A DNA stretch of 64,000 nt from an uncultured Acidobacteriia bacterium (GCA_903875575.1 CAIQWJ010000070.1:31868-95867); one strand, 5' to 3'. Shown: positions 52,066 to 62,110, numbered from the stretch's first letter. Notes: generated from the sequence alone by a model not told the origin. Numbers and translations: made by a program.

Positions 52066-53910
52066 CTACTTCCGCTCCGTAAGCTTCACGTTCACGGAAA
52101 CCTTTTCCGCCCCGCGCAGCACCTGCACCGCCACTTCATCCCCCACCTTGTGAGCCCGCAGCGCATAGGTAAAGTCATACAGATTCTTGATCTCTACCCC
52201 GCCAAAGCCCACCATGATGTCGCCCGCCTTCAGCCCGGCCACTGCCGCGGGCGAATCCGGATGCACATCCGCGAACCGCACGCCGGTCGGAGGCTCAGCA
52301 AAATCCGGTACGCTGCCGAAATACGGCCCATACCCGCCCCCGCTGTTGCTGCTGCTACCGGAAGGACTCACGCTGCTGACAGCATGTGGATTCATCTCTT
52401 CCTTTACTTTGACAAAAACCGGCCGGTCCTTCTCGTCTTCCAGCTTCCCGACCATGCCGGCCACCAGTTGCAGTACCTTCACCGCCGCCGGAGCGTCGAT
52501 CTTCTCCCACGTGTCGCTCGGCTTGTGATAGTCGCCATGCAGGCCCGAAAAGAAGAACAACACCGGCACTTGCTTCGCCGTGAATGACGTGTGGTCGCTC
52601 GAACCATAGCCGCTGTCCGAATAATCCACCTTCAGCCCGATCTTGCCCACCAGGTCTTCCAGATCCGCCTTCAGCGTCGTCCCCGTCGCTACGCCACCCA
52701 CATACAGCTTGTCGTCGCGCAGCCGCCCGATCATGTCCATGTTCAGCATCGCCACGGCTTGATCCAGCTTCAGAATCGGATGGTTCGCGTAATACCCGGA
52801 ACCCAGCAGACCCAGTTCCTCCCCGGCAAACGTCATGAACAGAATCCCGCGCTTCAGCTTCGGTCCCGTCTTCGCCTTCGCCGAAAAGTACCGCGCCAGT
52901 TCCAGCACACCCGCCGTGCCCGATGCGTTGTCGTCCGCCCCAGGGTGAATTGTCCCCGTCAGCTTCGGAGCCATCGAAAATGCGCCGCCCAGCCCCAGGT
53001 GATCGTAATGCGCCCCCAGAATGATGTACTCCGAGGTCTCTCCCGGCAGATACCCCAGCACGTTGTGGACGGTCTTTGCGACACGCTCCACATCCACGCT
53101 CTCGCGAACCTCCAGCCCCGGAATGGCGAATGAACGCGGCTTCAGATCTCCGTTGATCGCCTCTTCCGTTGCCGCCAGATCCTTACCCGCCGCCTTCATC
53201 CAGGGAGCAACTACCGCTTCCTTCACCTGGACAAACGGTATAGCCGCGTCGGCCGGCCCGTTCGTACCACCAAACACTTCCAGTTCGTCCGCCGCGTCTT
53301 TATGATTCACCCGGTCGAACACCAGGATCACGCCCTTCGCCCCATGCACGCGCGCGTTAAACGCCTTGCTGTACGCCTGCGAATGGTCCGTGTAGGCCTT
53401 GCCCTGAAAAACGCTCTTCTCGTCGAATTCCTGCGGCTCGTGGGCCAGAACCAGTACGAACTTGCCCTTCACGTCGAGCCCCGCGTAGTCGTCGTAGCTG
53501 TATTCCGGAGCCGTGATACCGTAGCCCGCGAAGACTACCCCGCCCGACGCTTTTCCGCTCGCCGAAAAATTGTACGGCACAAAATCCTTGTTCGCCTGCA
53601 GCGTCTCCAGATCGCCGCCGACCGTCGATTCCAGGCTGTTCCCCTTACCCAGCTTCGAGCTCGTCGTCACCTCAAACGGTTCCAGATAGCTGCCGCCCAC
53701 AGGCTGCAAACCGTCGGCTTTGAACGCATCCGCGATGTACTTCGCCGCCTTCTCCAGCTCCGGCGAGCCGCTGGCCCTGCCCTTCAATTCCGGCGACGCC
53801 AGGTACTTAATGTGCGACAGATACCGCGTCGCATCGAAAGACGGCGCATCCGCCGCCACGGCCCCAATCGCAAGGCCCACCCCCAGAACTATTTCACGCC
53901 GCATGATCAT
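52066..53910 (-). CDS. M28 family zinc aminopeptidase with PA and PDZ domains, exported
   Basis: 614 residues from the ATG at 53910 (AGGAG 7 nt upstream, ATGA overlap with the preceding gene). Signal-like N-terminus (IVLGVGLAIGAVAAD), then a PA insert (about 110-260), then the M28 peptidase with GAHYDHLGLG (His301, Asp303), HPGADDNASG (Asp326), the catalytic Glu pair in FAGEELGLLG (364-365), MLNMDMIG (Asp392) and a late HKPSDT. A C-terminal PDZ domain holds VHPDSPAAVAGLKAGDIMVG. It probably trims peptides in the periplasm or outside. Confidence 0.93.
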   Translation of the reverse strand: MIMRREIVLGVGLAIGAVAADAPSFDATRYLSHIKYLASPELKGRASGSPELEKAAKYIADAFKADGLQPVGGSYLEPFEVTTSSKLGKGNSLESTVGGDLETLQANKDFVPYNFSASGKASGGVVFAGYGITAPEYSYDDYAGLDVKGKFVLVLAHEPQEFDEKSVFQGKAYTDHSQAYSKAFNARVHGAKGVILVFDRVNHKDAADELEVFGGTNGPADAAIPFVQVKEAVVAPWMKAAGKDLAATEEAINGDLKPRSFAIPGLEVRESVDVERVAKTVHNVLGYLPGETSEYIILGAHYDHLGLGGAFSMAPKLTGTIHPGADDNASGTAGVLELARYFSAKAKTGPKLKRGILFMTFAGEELGLLGSGYYANHPILKLDQAVAMLNMDMIGRLRDDKLYVGGVATGTTLKADLEDLVGKIGLKVDYSDSGYGSSDHTSFTAKQVPVLFFFSGLHGDYHKPSDTWEKIDAPAAVKVLQLVAGMVGKLEDEKDRPVFVKVKEEMNPHAVSSVSPSGSSSNSGGGYGPYFGSVPDFAEPPTGVRFADVHPDSPAAVAGLKAGDIMVGFGGVEIKNLYDFTYALRAHKVGDEVAVQVLRGAEKVSVNVKLTERK

Positions 53911-54890
53911 TTCGAATCTCCTGTTTTCGCCGTGGGTGCCGCCATGCCAGGCCCCGCCGCGCTCGGCGGCGTCATTCCAGGTATAGCCAATTGCACGCTG
54001 CAGCAATCCGCCGCGGCCTTCTTCGCCGATTTCGCATAGGCGATTTCGTGCTCCACCACCATCTTGAGATTCTCCAGCGCGATCGAACCCACCAGCCGCC
54101 GTCCATTGATAAAGAACGTGGGCGTCGAATCGAGGTGCAGAGAATCTCCAATCGCCATACTGCGGTCCACTTCCGCTCTCGGCTCGGGTGCCACCGCGCA
54201 CGCGGACACCTTACCCAGGTCCAGATTCTTATCGCCCTTCGCGAAATCCAACACCTTATCCTTCAGATTCTCCGGCGTGATCTCGCTCTGGTGCTCGAAA
54301 ATCCAGTCGTGAAACGACCAGAAGGAGCTATTATTCTGGCTGTAAATACACCGCCCCAGCACCGCCGCCCCCCGCGCGAACGGGTGAATCGAGGCCAGCG
54401 GGTAATCCATATAGAACAACTGCAGATCGTTCGGAAACGCCGCCATCAGCTGGTTGCGAACCACTCCGGCCTCCACCTTGCAGTAAGGGCACTGGAAATC
54501 GGCAAACTCTACTATCGTCACGGCCCCGCCAGGCGTTCCCAGAAACGGCTGATTGTCCGTCTTCAGCAGATCGATCTCCGCCTGAAACGGATTCTTCTTC
54601 ACATCGAGGATTTCGCCGCGAATCACCGTCTGGCTGTCCGCCGAAACGTAAAAGAGCACTTCCTGGGAACTCGGTCCCAGCGAGCCCTTTACCTTCATCT
54701 GGTAGTAGCCAGGCATCGGCGAAGGCGTTGGATTCGCCAACGTGACCTCCACGCTCGCAGGCCACATCAGCAGATGCCGGAAGTAGACCTCAAGCGCTGG
54801 CCTGTCCAGATTTGGGACGGCAGGCGGCGCGACCGTCTGGCCAAACACCGCAATCGCCAGCGCCATTCCCAGCCAAATCCTCTTGATCAT
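53907..54890 (-). CDS. DsbA-like thioredoxin-fold protein, exported
   Basis: 327 residues from the ATG at 54890 with AGGAG directly upstream. Signal peptide (about 1-18), an N-terminal beta-rich domain, and from about 115 a DsbA/DSBA-like thioredoxin domain with FADFQCPYCKVE (Cys134-x-x-Cys137), LFYMDYPLASIHPFA and STPTFFINGRRLVG, the cis-Pro loop. It is likely a periplasmic thiol oxidoreductase or disulfide carrier. The C-terminal Pro/Gly/Ala tail is low complexity. Coupled to the M28 gene. Confidence 0.88.
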   Translation of the reverse strand: MIKRIWLGMALAIAVFGQTVAPPAVPNLDRPALEVYFRHLLMWPASVEVTLANPTPSPMPGYYQMKVKGSLGPSSQEVLFYVSADSQTVIRGEILDVKKNPFQAEIDLLKTDNQPFLGTPGGAVTIVEFADFQCPYCKVEAGVVRNQLMAAFPNDLQLFYMDYPLASIHPFARGAAVLGRCIYSQNNSSFWSFHDWIFEHQSEITPENLKDKVLDFAKGDKNLDLGKVSACAVAPEPRAEVDRSMAIGDSLHLDSTPTFFINGRRLVGSIALENLKMVVEHEIAYAKSAKKAAADCCSVQLAIPGMTPPSAAGPGMAAPTAKTGDSK

Positions 54891-54922
54891 GCTCCTAAAT
54901 CCCTCCCAACAAAGCCCGCTCA

Positions 54923-56464
54923 CTACATCACCGGCCCAATCCGCCAAGGCACAAACTCCCTATGTCCCAGAATCTCCGCCTTCGTCTTCTCTCCCGATGC
55001 CACCCGCAGCAACGTCTCGAAAATGTCTCGGCCTACCTGCTCAATCGTTGCCTCGCCATCCGCGATCACACCCGCGTTGATGTCCATATTGTCTTTCATC
55101 CGGCGACCGGTTGAGGTATTCGTGGAAATCTTGAGCACCGGCACGGTCGGGAAGCCGATCGCGCTGCCCCTGCCCGTCGTAAACGCAATGATGTTGCAAC
55201 CACCCGCCACCAGTCCCGTCAGCGAGACCGGATCGTAACCCGGCGTGTTCATGAAATTGAAGCCCGGCTCCACGATGGGTGCTGCGTAATCCACCGCATC
55301 GTTGAGCGGCGAAGTCCCTGCCTTGGCCGCCGCGCCCAGCGATTTCTCCAGGATATTCGTCAGGCCGCCTTCCTTATTACCGGGCGAAGGATTGTCATCA
55401 AAACTACCTCCAAACCGGTTGAGGTATACCTTGTAACTCTTTACAAAGCCAAGTAATTTTTCCGCCACGTCACGATTGCGCGCACGCCGCACCAGCAAGT
55501 GCTCCGCGCCAAATATCTCCGTGGTCTCCGCCAGCACGGCCGCAGCCCCCACCGCCGCTAACATGTCCGACGCTACCCCCAGAGCCGGATTAGCCGTAAT
55601 ACCAGAGAATGAATCCGAGCCGCCACAGTTCAACCCTACAATGAGCTTCGACGCAGGCACTTCCGTGCGTTTTTCGCCTGCGCACTCGGCCATCAGCTTC
55701 CGAATGTGCTGCCGGGCGGTCTCGAGCGCCCCCGTGGTCCCACCGCTTTCCTGCAGCGTCATCCCAATCAGCCGACTGGAGCGCGGTGCCGAATCTCCCA
55801 GATAGTGCGAAATCTGATTCGTCTCGCAACCCAGCCCCAATATGATGGCCGCCGCCACATTTGGATGTCCCAGAACCCCAGCCAGCGTCCGCTGTAACTG
55901 GATCGTGTCCGGCCCGATCGACATGGCGCAACCCTCGCCATGCGGGAACGCCACCACGCCGTCGATGTTCGCCGGAAGTTCTTCATTCCGGAAGGATTCC
56001 GCAATCAGTTCGGCCGTGTGCGCCGCGCAATTGCTGGCCGCCACCACAGCAACGTAATTCCGCGTCCCCACGCGACCGTCTTCCCGAACGTAGCCCCAAA
56101 AGGTCGGGCCCCCGGCTGGAGGCGTCGGAATCGGCGTGTCACCCTCCGGGTATTCGTACGCGAATTCCAGCTCTTCGTAGCCCAGATTGTGCGTATGGAC
56201 CCGCTCGCCTACCGCTATAGCCCGGCGCGCCGGGCCAATCCGCTGCCCATACCGGATCACTTGCTCCCCGGTAGCGATCGGACGAAGCGCGATTTTGTGG
56301 CCGGATGGGATGTTTTCCTTCGCGACAAACTCTTCATCCCCGACCCTGACCGTGGACCCGGCTGAAATCGACACCCGCGCCACCGCGATATTGTCCGTCG
56401 CGTGCAACCGAATCACCAACTTGTCCGCCGTCGGCGCAAAATGGATTCCGACGAGTTCGCTCAT
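54923..56464 (-). CDS. uxaA: Altronate dehydratase family protein
   Basis: 513 residues. The N-terminal SAF domain (LVIRLHATDNIAVARVSISA to about 100) and the C-terminal UxaA/GarD catalytic region are both present: GYVREDGRVGTRNYVAVVAA, FPHGEGCAMS, LGLGCETNQIS, GLNCGGSDSFSGITANPALG and NFMNTPGYDPVSLTGLVAGG. The conserved cysteines for iron or Fe-S are retained. It dehydrates D-altronate or a related hexonate in uronate breakdown. First gene of the minus operon with the DsbA-like and M28 genes. Confidence 0.92.
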   Translation of the reverse strand: MSELVGIHFAPTADKLVIRLHATDNIAVARVSISAGSTVRVGDEEFVAKENIPSGHKIALRPIATGEQVIRYGQRIGPARRAIAVGERVHTHNLGYEELEFAYEYPEGDTPIPTPPAGGPTFWGYVREDGRVGTRNYVAVVAASNCAAHTAELIAESFRNEELPANIDGVVAFPHGEGCAMSIGPDTIQLQRTLAGVLGHPNVAAAIILGLGCETNQISHYLGDSAPRSSRLIGMTLQESGGTTGALETARQHIRKLMAECAGEKRTEVPASKLIVGLNCGGSDSFSGITANPALGVASDMLAAVGAAAVLAETTEIFGAEHLLVRRARNRDVAEKLLGFVKSYKVYLNRFGGSFDDNPSPGNKEGGLTNILEKSLGAAAKAGTSPLNDAVDYAAPIVEPGFNFMNTPGYDPVSLTGLVAGGCNIIAFTTGRGSAIGFPTVPVLKISTNTSTGRRMKDNMDINAGVIADGEATIEQVGRDIFETLLRVASGEKTKAEILGHREFVPWRIGPVM

Positions 56465-56861
56465 CGCACCGCTCCCGACTCACGGAATGGTCCCTGAAGC
56501 GTATGAATAGATGTAGGCACAGGGCCATTATATGGCTGGACCCACCGCCTTCGGGGCAGCCAAAATCCGTACCCGCCGCCAGCCCGGTCAAGTGACGGAT
56601 TTCATTGACGTTTAATTACTTGGCTTGTGGACCTGCAACAGCGTATGGTGTAACTTATAACGTGTCGCTCTCGTCGATTGTACAGTTGCGAAATGATTTG
56701 ATTGCTGGTTCCGGGCTAAGTCTTTTGTAATGTTCGGGTCGTACGGCTGGCAGCTGTGATACACTCCCGGAAGTGGTTGGTCCGCCGGCGGCAGTTTGGT
56801 TTGAAACCGAGGGGTTTCCGTTTTTTAAATAAAGTGGCAAAGGTTTCCAGAGAACATCCGA
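56465..56861. promoter_or_regulatory. Divergent intergenic region with dyad and terminator-like hairpin before the TonB-like gene
   Basis: 397 bp between uxaA and the TonB-like gene, more AT-rich in its middle. GGTTTGAAACC (56798-56808) is a perfect dyad, and GAAACC/GGTTTC (56803-56818) can form a small hairpin followed by CCGTTTTTTAAAT, resembling an intrinsic terminator 40 bp before the gene. It may be an attenuator. Possible -10 elements are TATGGT and TATAAC near 56645-56660. No ribosome site better than AGAGAAC is seen. Confidence 0.45.
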
Positions 56862-57851
56862 ATGTCTGATTCTCAAAATCATCATCACTACGACGCCGAA
56901 GTGGCAGTCCATGACGCCCAGGGTAAGGTCAAGCTGGTCATCGAAGCCGACGACCACCTCAGCCGCCTCCTTGCGCCGGACACGGAAATTCCGTGGTACA
57001 AGTCGATCGTTGAAAACGTGAAGGAGCTGATTAGTCCGGAAAAGCTTCCGCCACTGGAACTCACGTCAAAGCCGGTCGAAGTCAAGGACATTTGGGGCAA
57101 GGGTACTGACCCGAAGGCGCTCGCATCATCCGTCCTTTTCCAGGGCATCATCGTCGGTATCCTGCTGCTGCTCGGCACCAACGAAAAAGTTCGCAAGGCG
57201 ATCACGAACACCGTTCTCATCGCCCCGCCTCCCCCGCCGAAGCAGGCCGTTCAGCCGAAGCCCGCCCCACCAGCCGGTGGCGGAGCCCGCTCCGCGCTGC
57301 CTGCACTCAAGGCACAGCTTCCGCGGCCTGCACCGAAAGTATTTACTCCTCCACTGGTCACAATTGACCACCCCGCGCTGACGATGGACGCGTCTCTGAT
57401 CGCTCCTCCTGACGCATGGGCTGCACCCACGGGTGCCATCGGTAATCCCCTCGGCTCCATTGGAGGCGGTGGCGGTCTCGGCAGCGGCGGCGGCATCGGC
57501 AACGGTCGCGGCACAGGTATCGGCAACGGCAACGGCAGCGGAGTTGGTGGAAGTGGTGGCGGCGTCTACGCGGTCGGCAATGGCGTCACCCAACCGTCTT
57601 TGATCAGCAAGGTGGATCCGGAATATTCCGAAGAAGCCCGCAAAGCTAAGTACAACGGCACCGTAACTCTCTCCATCGTTGTGAATACCGATGGCAAGGC
57701 GGAAGAAATCAAGGTTACCAAAAGCATCGGCATGGGCCTCGACGAAAAGGCCATTGAAGCGGTGCAGAAGTGGAAGTTCAAGCCAGGCATGAAGTCCGGT
57801 GTGGCGGTCAAGACCAGAGCCGTCGTGGAAGTCAACTTCCGCCTCCTCTGA
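56862..57851 (+). CDS. TonB-type energy transducer
   Basis: 329 residues. A cytoplasmic N-terminus (about 90 residues, His-rich start), one membrane helix (SSVLFQGIIVGILLLLG, about 88-104), a Pro-rich periplasmic linker (APPPPPKQAVQPKPAPP), a Gly-rich segment (about 195-240) and a C-terminal TonB domain (ISKVDPEYSEEARKAKYNGT, GLDEKAIEAVQKWKFKPGMK). The N-terminus is longer than in standard TonB. It could energise the three receptors in this window. ExbB/ExbD are not present nearby. Confidence 0.9.
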   Translation: MSDSQNHHHYDAEVAVHDAQGKVKLVIEADDHLSRLLAPDTEIPWYKSIVENVKELISPEKLPPLELTSKPVEVKDIWGKGTDPKALASSVLFQGIIVGILLLLGTNEKVRKAITNTVLIAPPPPPKQAVQPKPAPPAGGGARSALPALKAQLPRPAPKVFTPPLVTIDHPALTMDASLIAPPDAWAAPTGAIGNPLGSIGGGGGLGSGGGIGNGRGTGIGNGNGSGVGGSGGGVYAVGNGVTQPSLISKVDPEYSEEARKAKYNGTVTLSIVVNTDGKAEEIKVTKSIGMGLDEKAIEAVQKWKFKPGMKSGVAVKTRAVVEVNFRLL

Positions 57852-57879
57852 TTTCTGAGCTAAGCTGAAAGTAGTTCCG

Positions 57880-57918
57880 CCGCCCGTCTCATTTTTCTGA
57901 GACGGGCGGTTTTTCTTT
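57880..57918 (+). terminator. Intrinsic terminator after the TonB-like gene
   Basis: A 12-bp perfect stem (57880-57891 with 57898-57909), loop TTTTTC, followed by TTTTTCTTT. Confidence 0.95.
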
Positions 57919-57926
57919 ATCCCCTC

Positions 57927-59999
57927 ATGCCCAACCGCCTCCAGCACGAAAAAAGCCCCTACCTCCTCCAGCACGCCCACAACCCCGTCGATTGGTTCCC
58001 CTGGGGCGAAGAAGCTTTCGAAAAAGCCCGCCGCGAAGACAAGCCGATCTTCCTCTCCATCGGCTATTCCACCTGCCACTGGTGTCACGTCATGGAGCGC
58101 GAATCTTTTGAACTGCCCGCCACCGCCGCGCTCATCAACCAGTATTTTGTCCCGGTCAAAGTCGACCGCGAAGAGCGCCCCGATATCGACCGCATCTACA
58201 TGAACTACATTCAGGCCGCCACCGGCGGCGGTGGCTGGCCCATGTCCGTCTGGCTCACCCCGGATTTACACCCCTTCGTCGGCGGCACCTACTTTCCACC
58301 CGAAAATCTTTACGGTCGCCCCGGCTTCCCCGCCATCCTACAGCGCATCGCCGATGGCTGGCGGGATGACCGTGCACGCATCGTCGAATCCTCCGCCCAG
58401 GTGATGGCCGACCTCCGCAAACAATCCGCCATCACCTCAGATGGCCCCGACCAGATCCCCACCTCTGTACTCGACAGCGCCTTCCAACTCTTCCGCCGAA
58501 CCTACGACGCCAAACTCGGCGGCTTCGGCGGTCCCCCGAAATTCCCCCGACCCTCCGTGCACAACTTCCTGCTCCGCTACTGGAAGCGCACCCATAACGA
58601 CGAAGCCCTCGACATGGTCGCTGAAACTCTCATCGCCATGGAAAAAGGCGGCATGAACGACCAGCTCGGCGGCGGCTTCCACCGCTACTCGGTCGACGAA
58701 TACTGGTTCGTCCCGCACTTCGAAAAAATGCTGTACGATCAGGCGCAACTCGTCATCTCCTATCTTGAAGCCTTTCAGATCACCGGCAACGAAACCTTCT
58801 CATTCGCAGCGCGCAGCACAATCGATTACGTTCTTCGCGAAATGACTTCCCCGGAGGGTGCTTTTTGGTCTGCGGAAGATGCCGACAGCGTCGTTGACCC
58901 CGGTAACCCCCATCACAAATCCGAAGGCTGGTTCTACATCTGGAACCAGCAGGAAGTCATCTCACTCCTCGGCGAAGAACACGCCCGCTGGTTCGCCTTC
59001 CGCTACGGCCTGCAACCCGACGGCAACGTGGTCAACGACCCCCACCACGAATTCACCGGCCACAACATCCTTTTTCAGGCGCATGGCCCCGAAGAAACCG
59101 CGCACCACTTCGACAAGCCGGTCGATGAGGTCATCGCCGCCCTCTCCGCTGCACAACTGAAGCTCTTCGAAGCCCGCGCCAAACGCGTCCGGCCCCACCT
59201 TGACGATAAGATCCTCACCGCCTGGAACGGACTCATGATCTCCGCCATCGCGAAGGGCGCGGCCATTCTCGACGAGCCGGCCTATTCCGCGGCCGCGAGT
59301 CGCGCTGCCGACTTTATTCTCGCCAGGATGCGCGCCCCGGACGGCACACTGCTCCGCCGTTACCGTGACGGTGACGCTGCCATCGGCGGTATGCTGGATG
59401 ACTACGCCTTCTTCGTGCAGGGCCTGATTGATCTCTACGAGTCGACCTTCCACTTCCCGTATCTCGAACAAGCCATAGCCCTCACAGACGACCAGCGACG
59501 CCGATTCGAAGACGCCACCGGCGGCGGTTTCTACGCCTCCGCCCACGAAGATGCCGCCAGCCTCAATCGCATCAAGGACGATTACGACGGCGCCGAACCC
59601 TCCGGCAACTCCGTCGCCCTGCTAAACCTCCTGCGCCTCCACCGCATCACCGGCCGCGACGATCTGCTGGCCTCAGCGCGCAACCTGATCCGCGCTTTCT
59701 CCACACGCGTCGCCGCATCACCCTTCGGCATGCCGCAAATGCTCGTGGCCTGCGAGTTCGATCTCGCCCCGCAACGCGAAATCATTGTCGCCGGAGACCC
59801 CTATCCAGCCATGCTGCGTCAACTCCGGGCGAAGTTTGACCCGAACCGGATCCTGCTTAAAGCCGCCCCCGAACTCGCTCAATACCACCCCGCCATAGCC
59901 GAACTCATGCGCGGACCAGCAGCGGTCTGCCTCTGCGAAAACTTCGCCTGTCAGCTCCCCGCCACAAGTAAAGATGACCTCGCGCGACTGCTAGAATAA
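57927..59999 (+). CDS. YyaL-like thioredoxin domain protein (DUF255)
   Basis: 690 residues, the family length. The N-terminal thioredoxin-like domain (DUF255) has [20 protein letters not shown] and [11 protein letters not shown] with Cys50-x-x-Cys53. The rest is an (alpha/alpha)6 barrel like N-acylglucosamine epimerases ([35 protein letters not shown]). Its biochemical role is unknown. It follows the terminator by 10 bp. Confidence 0.93.
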   Translation: MPNRLQHEKSPYLLQHAHNPVDWFPWGEEAFEKARREDKPIFLSIGYSTCHWCHVMERESFELPATAALINQYFVPVKVDREERPDIDRIYMNYIQAATGGGGWPMSVWLTPDLHPFVGGTYFPPENLYGRPGFPAILQRIADGWRDDRARIVESSAQVMADLRKQSAITSDGPDQIPTSVLDSAFQLFRRTYDAKLGGFGGPPKFPRPSVHNFLLRYWKRTHNDEALDMVAETLIAMEKGGMNDQLGGGFHRYSVDEYWFVPHFEKMLYDQAQLVISYLEAFQITGNETFSFAARSTIDYVLREMTSPEGAFWSAEDADSVVDPGNPHHKSEGWFYIWNQQEVISLLGEEHARWFAFRYGLQPDGNVVNDPHHEFTGHNILFQAHGPEETAHHFDKPVDEVIAALSAAQLKLFEARAKRVRPHLDDKILTAWNGLMISAIAKGAAILDEPAYSAAASRAADFILARMRAPDGTLLRRYRDGDAAIGGMLDDYAFFVQGLIDLYESTFHFPYLEQAIALTDDQRRRFEDATGGGFYASAHEDAASLNRIKDDYDGAEPSGNSVALLNLLRLHRITGRDDLLASARNLIRAFSTRVAASPFGMPQMLVACEFDLAPQREIIVAGDPYPAMLRQLRAKFDPNRILLKAAPELAQYHPAIAELMRGPAAVCLCENFACQLPATSKDDLARLLE

Positions 60000-60045
60000 G
60001 CAATTCCCCTTTACACACTGAACACAGGAGAGATTTCCTAAAAAT

Positions 60046-60549
60046 ATGGAACGCCCAGGCGCAACAACACTCCGCGGTAACCCGATGACGCTCATCGGAC
60101 CCGAACTCAAAGTCGGCGATAACGCCCCCGATTTCTCCGTCACGGACGGCTCGCTCAAGGAAGTAACGCTCGCCGGTACCGGTGCGGGCACCCGCATTTT
60201 CAGCGTTGTCCCCTCTCTCGATACTCCCGTTTGCGATGCCCAGACCAAACGCTTCAACGAAGAGTCCGTCCAGTTGCCCGGCGTCGAAATCTATACCGTC
60301 AGCATGGATCTCCCCTTCGCCCAGAAGCGCTTCTGCAATTCGTTCGCGGTCGATCACATCAAGATGCTCTCGGACCACAAAGACGGCTCCTTCGGCCAGG
60401 CCTACGGCACGCTCATCAAGGAACTGCGTATCCACAGCCGCGCCATCTTCGTGGTGGGTCCGGACAACAAAATCAAGTACGTGGAATACGTGCCCGAAGT
60501 CGGCAGCCACCCCAATTACGAAGCGGTCGTAGCCGCCGTTAAGAGTTAA
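60046..60549 (+). CDS. tpx: Thiol peroxidase
   Basis: 167 residues, an atypical 2-Cys peroxiredoxin. Peroxidatic Cys63 in PSLDTPVCDAQT and resolving Cys97 in FAQKRFCNSF are both present with the usual spacing. LSDHKDGSFGQAYG and GPDNKIKYVEYVPEV are further family marks. It reduces hydrogen and alkyl peroxides with thioredoxin. AGGAG precedes the start at a longish distance (about 17 nt). Confidence 0.95.
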   Translation: MERPGATTLRGNPMTLIGPELKVGDNAPDFSVTDGSLKEVTLAGTGAGTRIFSVVPSLDTPVCDAQTKRFNEESVQLPGVEIYTVSMDLPFAQKRFCNSFAVDHIKMLSDHKDGSFGQAYGTLIKELRIHSRAIFVVGPDNKIKYVEYVPEVGSHPNYEAVVAAVKS

Positions 60550-60556
60550 CCGGAAT

Positions 60557-60602
60557 GCGCAGGGAGGAACACAAACTGCCGTCCCTGTGTTCCTCCGTGC
60601 GC
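60557..60602 (+). terminator. Long hairpin after tpx
   Basis: GCGCA plus an 11-bp stem (60563-60573 with 60586-60596) closed by TGCGC, interrupted by one G-G mismatch, with a 12-nt loop. There is no T-run, so termination may be partial or the element may stabilise the tpx mRNA. Confidence 0.55.
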
Positions 60603-60623
60603 CCATTCGCGAGAGCGTAAACA

Positions 60624-61964
60624 GTGAGTACTCTCACCAGGCTTCGTAACAGCGCTCTCGTTCGCGGCGGCCTCGTCGTCATGGCCGGTATTCTGCTCGG
60701 CAACATCTCCGGCTTCATCCGCGTCGCCATCACCGCCTACCTGCTTGGCACTCACGCGCGCGCCGATGCTCTCGCAGTCTCTACGGGCCTCGCCGATACC
60801 GTCAACACCATCATCATCAACACCATGTTGGTGTCCTTCGTCCCCATGCTGATGCTTCGCTCCGCCGAGGAGCGAGTCGCCGCGTTTTCCCGCGCCAGCC
60901 GGCTGTTCGGCTGGATCCTCGCCGGCGTGAGCGTGCTGATGGCGCTATTCGCCCCGCAACTGATTTCCCTGCTCGGTCCGGGTCTCGCCGCGGAGCAGCG
61001 GCACACGGCTATCGTGCTCCTCGAAATCCTCGCCCCCGGAATCCTTTTCTCCGGCGCGTCCGGCATCTTCGCGGCACTGCTCTACACAGAACGACGTTTC
61101 ATCGCCCCGGCCGCGTACCAACTCTGCGTCAATGGCTCCACGGTAGTCTTCGCTCTTGTCTTCTGGAAAGCTGTGGGCGAATACGGCTTCGCGATTGGCT
61201 ATACCGTAGGCACCGCAATCCAACTCGGCTTGACATGGTTCATCAGCCGCGACCTGCGCACCGCGCGACGCCAGTCGCTTTGCATCCCCACGGCGGCCAT
61301 TCTTTCGAAACCTGGCATGTACCTTCTTTACGCCGGCCTCATGTCGGCAAACATCGTCCTCGCCCGCGCCTTCGCCACCCACGCAGGCTCCGGCGTCGCC
61401 GCGGCCCTCGAATACTCCATGCGCTGCGTCAACGTGGTGATCGCTTATCTCGTCTATCCAGTCGCCAATTCGTTGATGCCGGAAATCGCCCGGCTCCGCG
61501 CCAACAATGAAATGCCCCACGCCTACAAGCTCATGACCCGCAGCGTCGGGCTCATGGCCGTGGCCTCGGTCGTCTCCTGCGGTATCGGCCTGCTCCTGCG
61601 TACGCCGGTGATTGCGTTTCTTTTCCAGCGCGGCAGCTTCACCGCCGAATCCACGCTCCTGGTCTCCAACGTCTTCATCGGCCTCGCCCCCAGTCTGATC
61701 GGCTGGACCCTCATGGATCTCATCTCCCGCTGCTGCTTCGCGCTCGACCGGCCACGTCTCCCTCTGCTGGCGGCCGCGATACCCGTCACCGTGAACGGTA
61801 TCTTCCTGGCCATTCTGCGCGTTCGCGGCGAACTGGGCGACCCCATGCTTCTTGGTCTCGGTGCCTCCACTGGACTGTTGGCAGGCTTCCTCGTGCTGTT
61901 CACCATGACGCGCATCGTGCAATCACGCGAGCGAACGCTGTCACTGAGCACTTCACAGGCATAA
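60624..61964 (+). CDS. MurJ/MVN-family lipid flippase-like membrane protein
   Basis: 446 residues from a GTG, about 12-13 membrane helices. Family segments: GILLGNISGFIRVAITAYLL, NTIIINTMLVSFVPML, ASGIFAALLYTERRFIAPAA and FLFQRGSFTAESTLLVSNVF, the last close to the MurJ LFQRGxF motif. It is somewhat shorter than typical MurJ (about 510), lacking the last helices. It may flip lipid II or another polyprenyl-linked precursor. Confidence 0.85.
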   Translation: MSTLTRLRNSALVRGGLVVMAGILLGNISGFIRVAITAYLLGTHARADALAVSTGLADTVNTIIINTMLVSFVPMLMLRSAEERVAAFSRASRLFGWILAGVSVLMALFAPQLISLLGPGLAAEQRHTAIVLLEILAPGILFSGASGIFAALLYTERRFIAPAAYQLCVNGSTVVFALVFWKAVGEYGFAIGYTVGTAIQLGLTWFISRDLRTARRQSLCIPTAAILSKPGMYLLYAGLMSANIVLARAFATHAGSGVAAALEYSMRCVNVVIAYLVYPVANSLMPEIARLRANNEMPHAYKLMTRSVGLMAVASVVSCGIGLLLRTPVIAFLFQRGSFTAESTLLVSNVFIGLAPSLIGWTLMDLISRCCFALDRPRLPLLAAAIPVTVNGIFLAILRVRGELGDPMLLGLGASTGLLAGFLVLFTMTRIVQSRERTLSLSTSQA

Positions 61965-61998
61965 CCAGCAACCGAGCCGCTGTGCCATCGCCGCACGG

Positions 61999-62110
61999 CC
62001 GCACCTTACCTTCCGCGCCGCGTACTCGCACGTCCCTTCCATGCACCCACCCGCACCACTTCTTTTCGCGCAGCCCACCGCACCTTCCCTTCCATGCCGC
62101 GTACTCACAC
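61999..62110. repeat. Imperfect 33-bp direct repeat
   Basis: Copies at 61999-62031 and 62078-62110 agree at 29 of 33 positions and start 79 bp apart. Both begin CCGCACCTT and contain GCCGCGTACTC. They lie in the 286-bp noncoding gap between the MurJ-like and SDR genes, where no promoter or gene is otherwise seen. Origin unknown. Confidence 0.7.
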
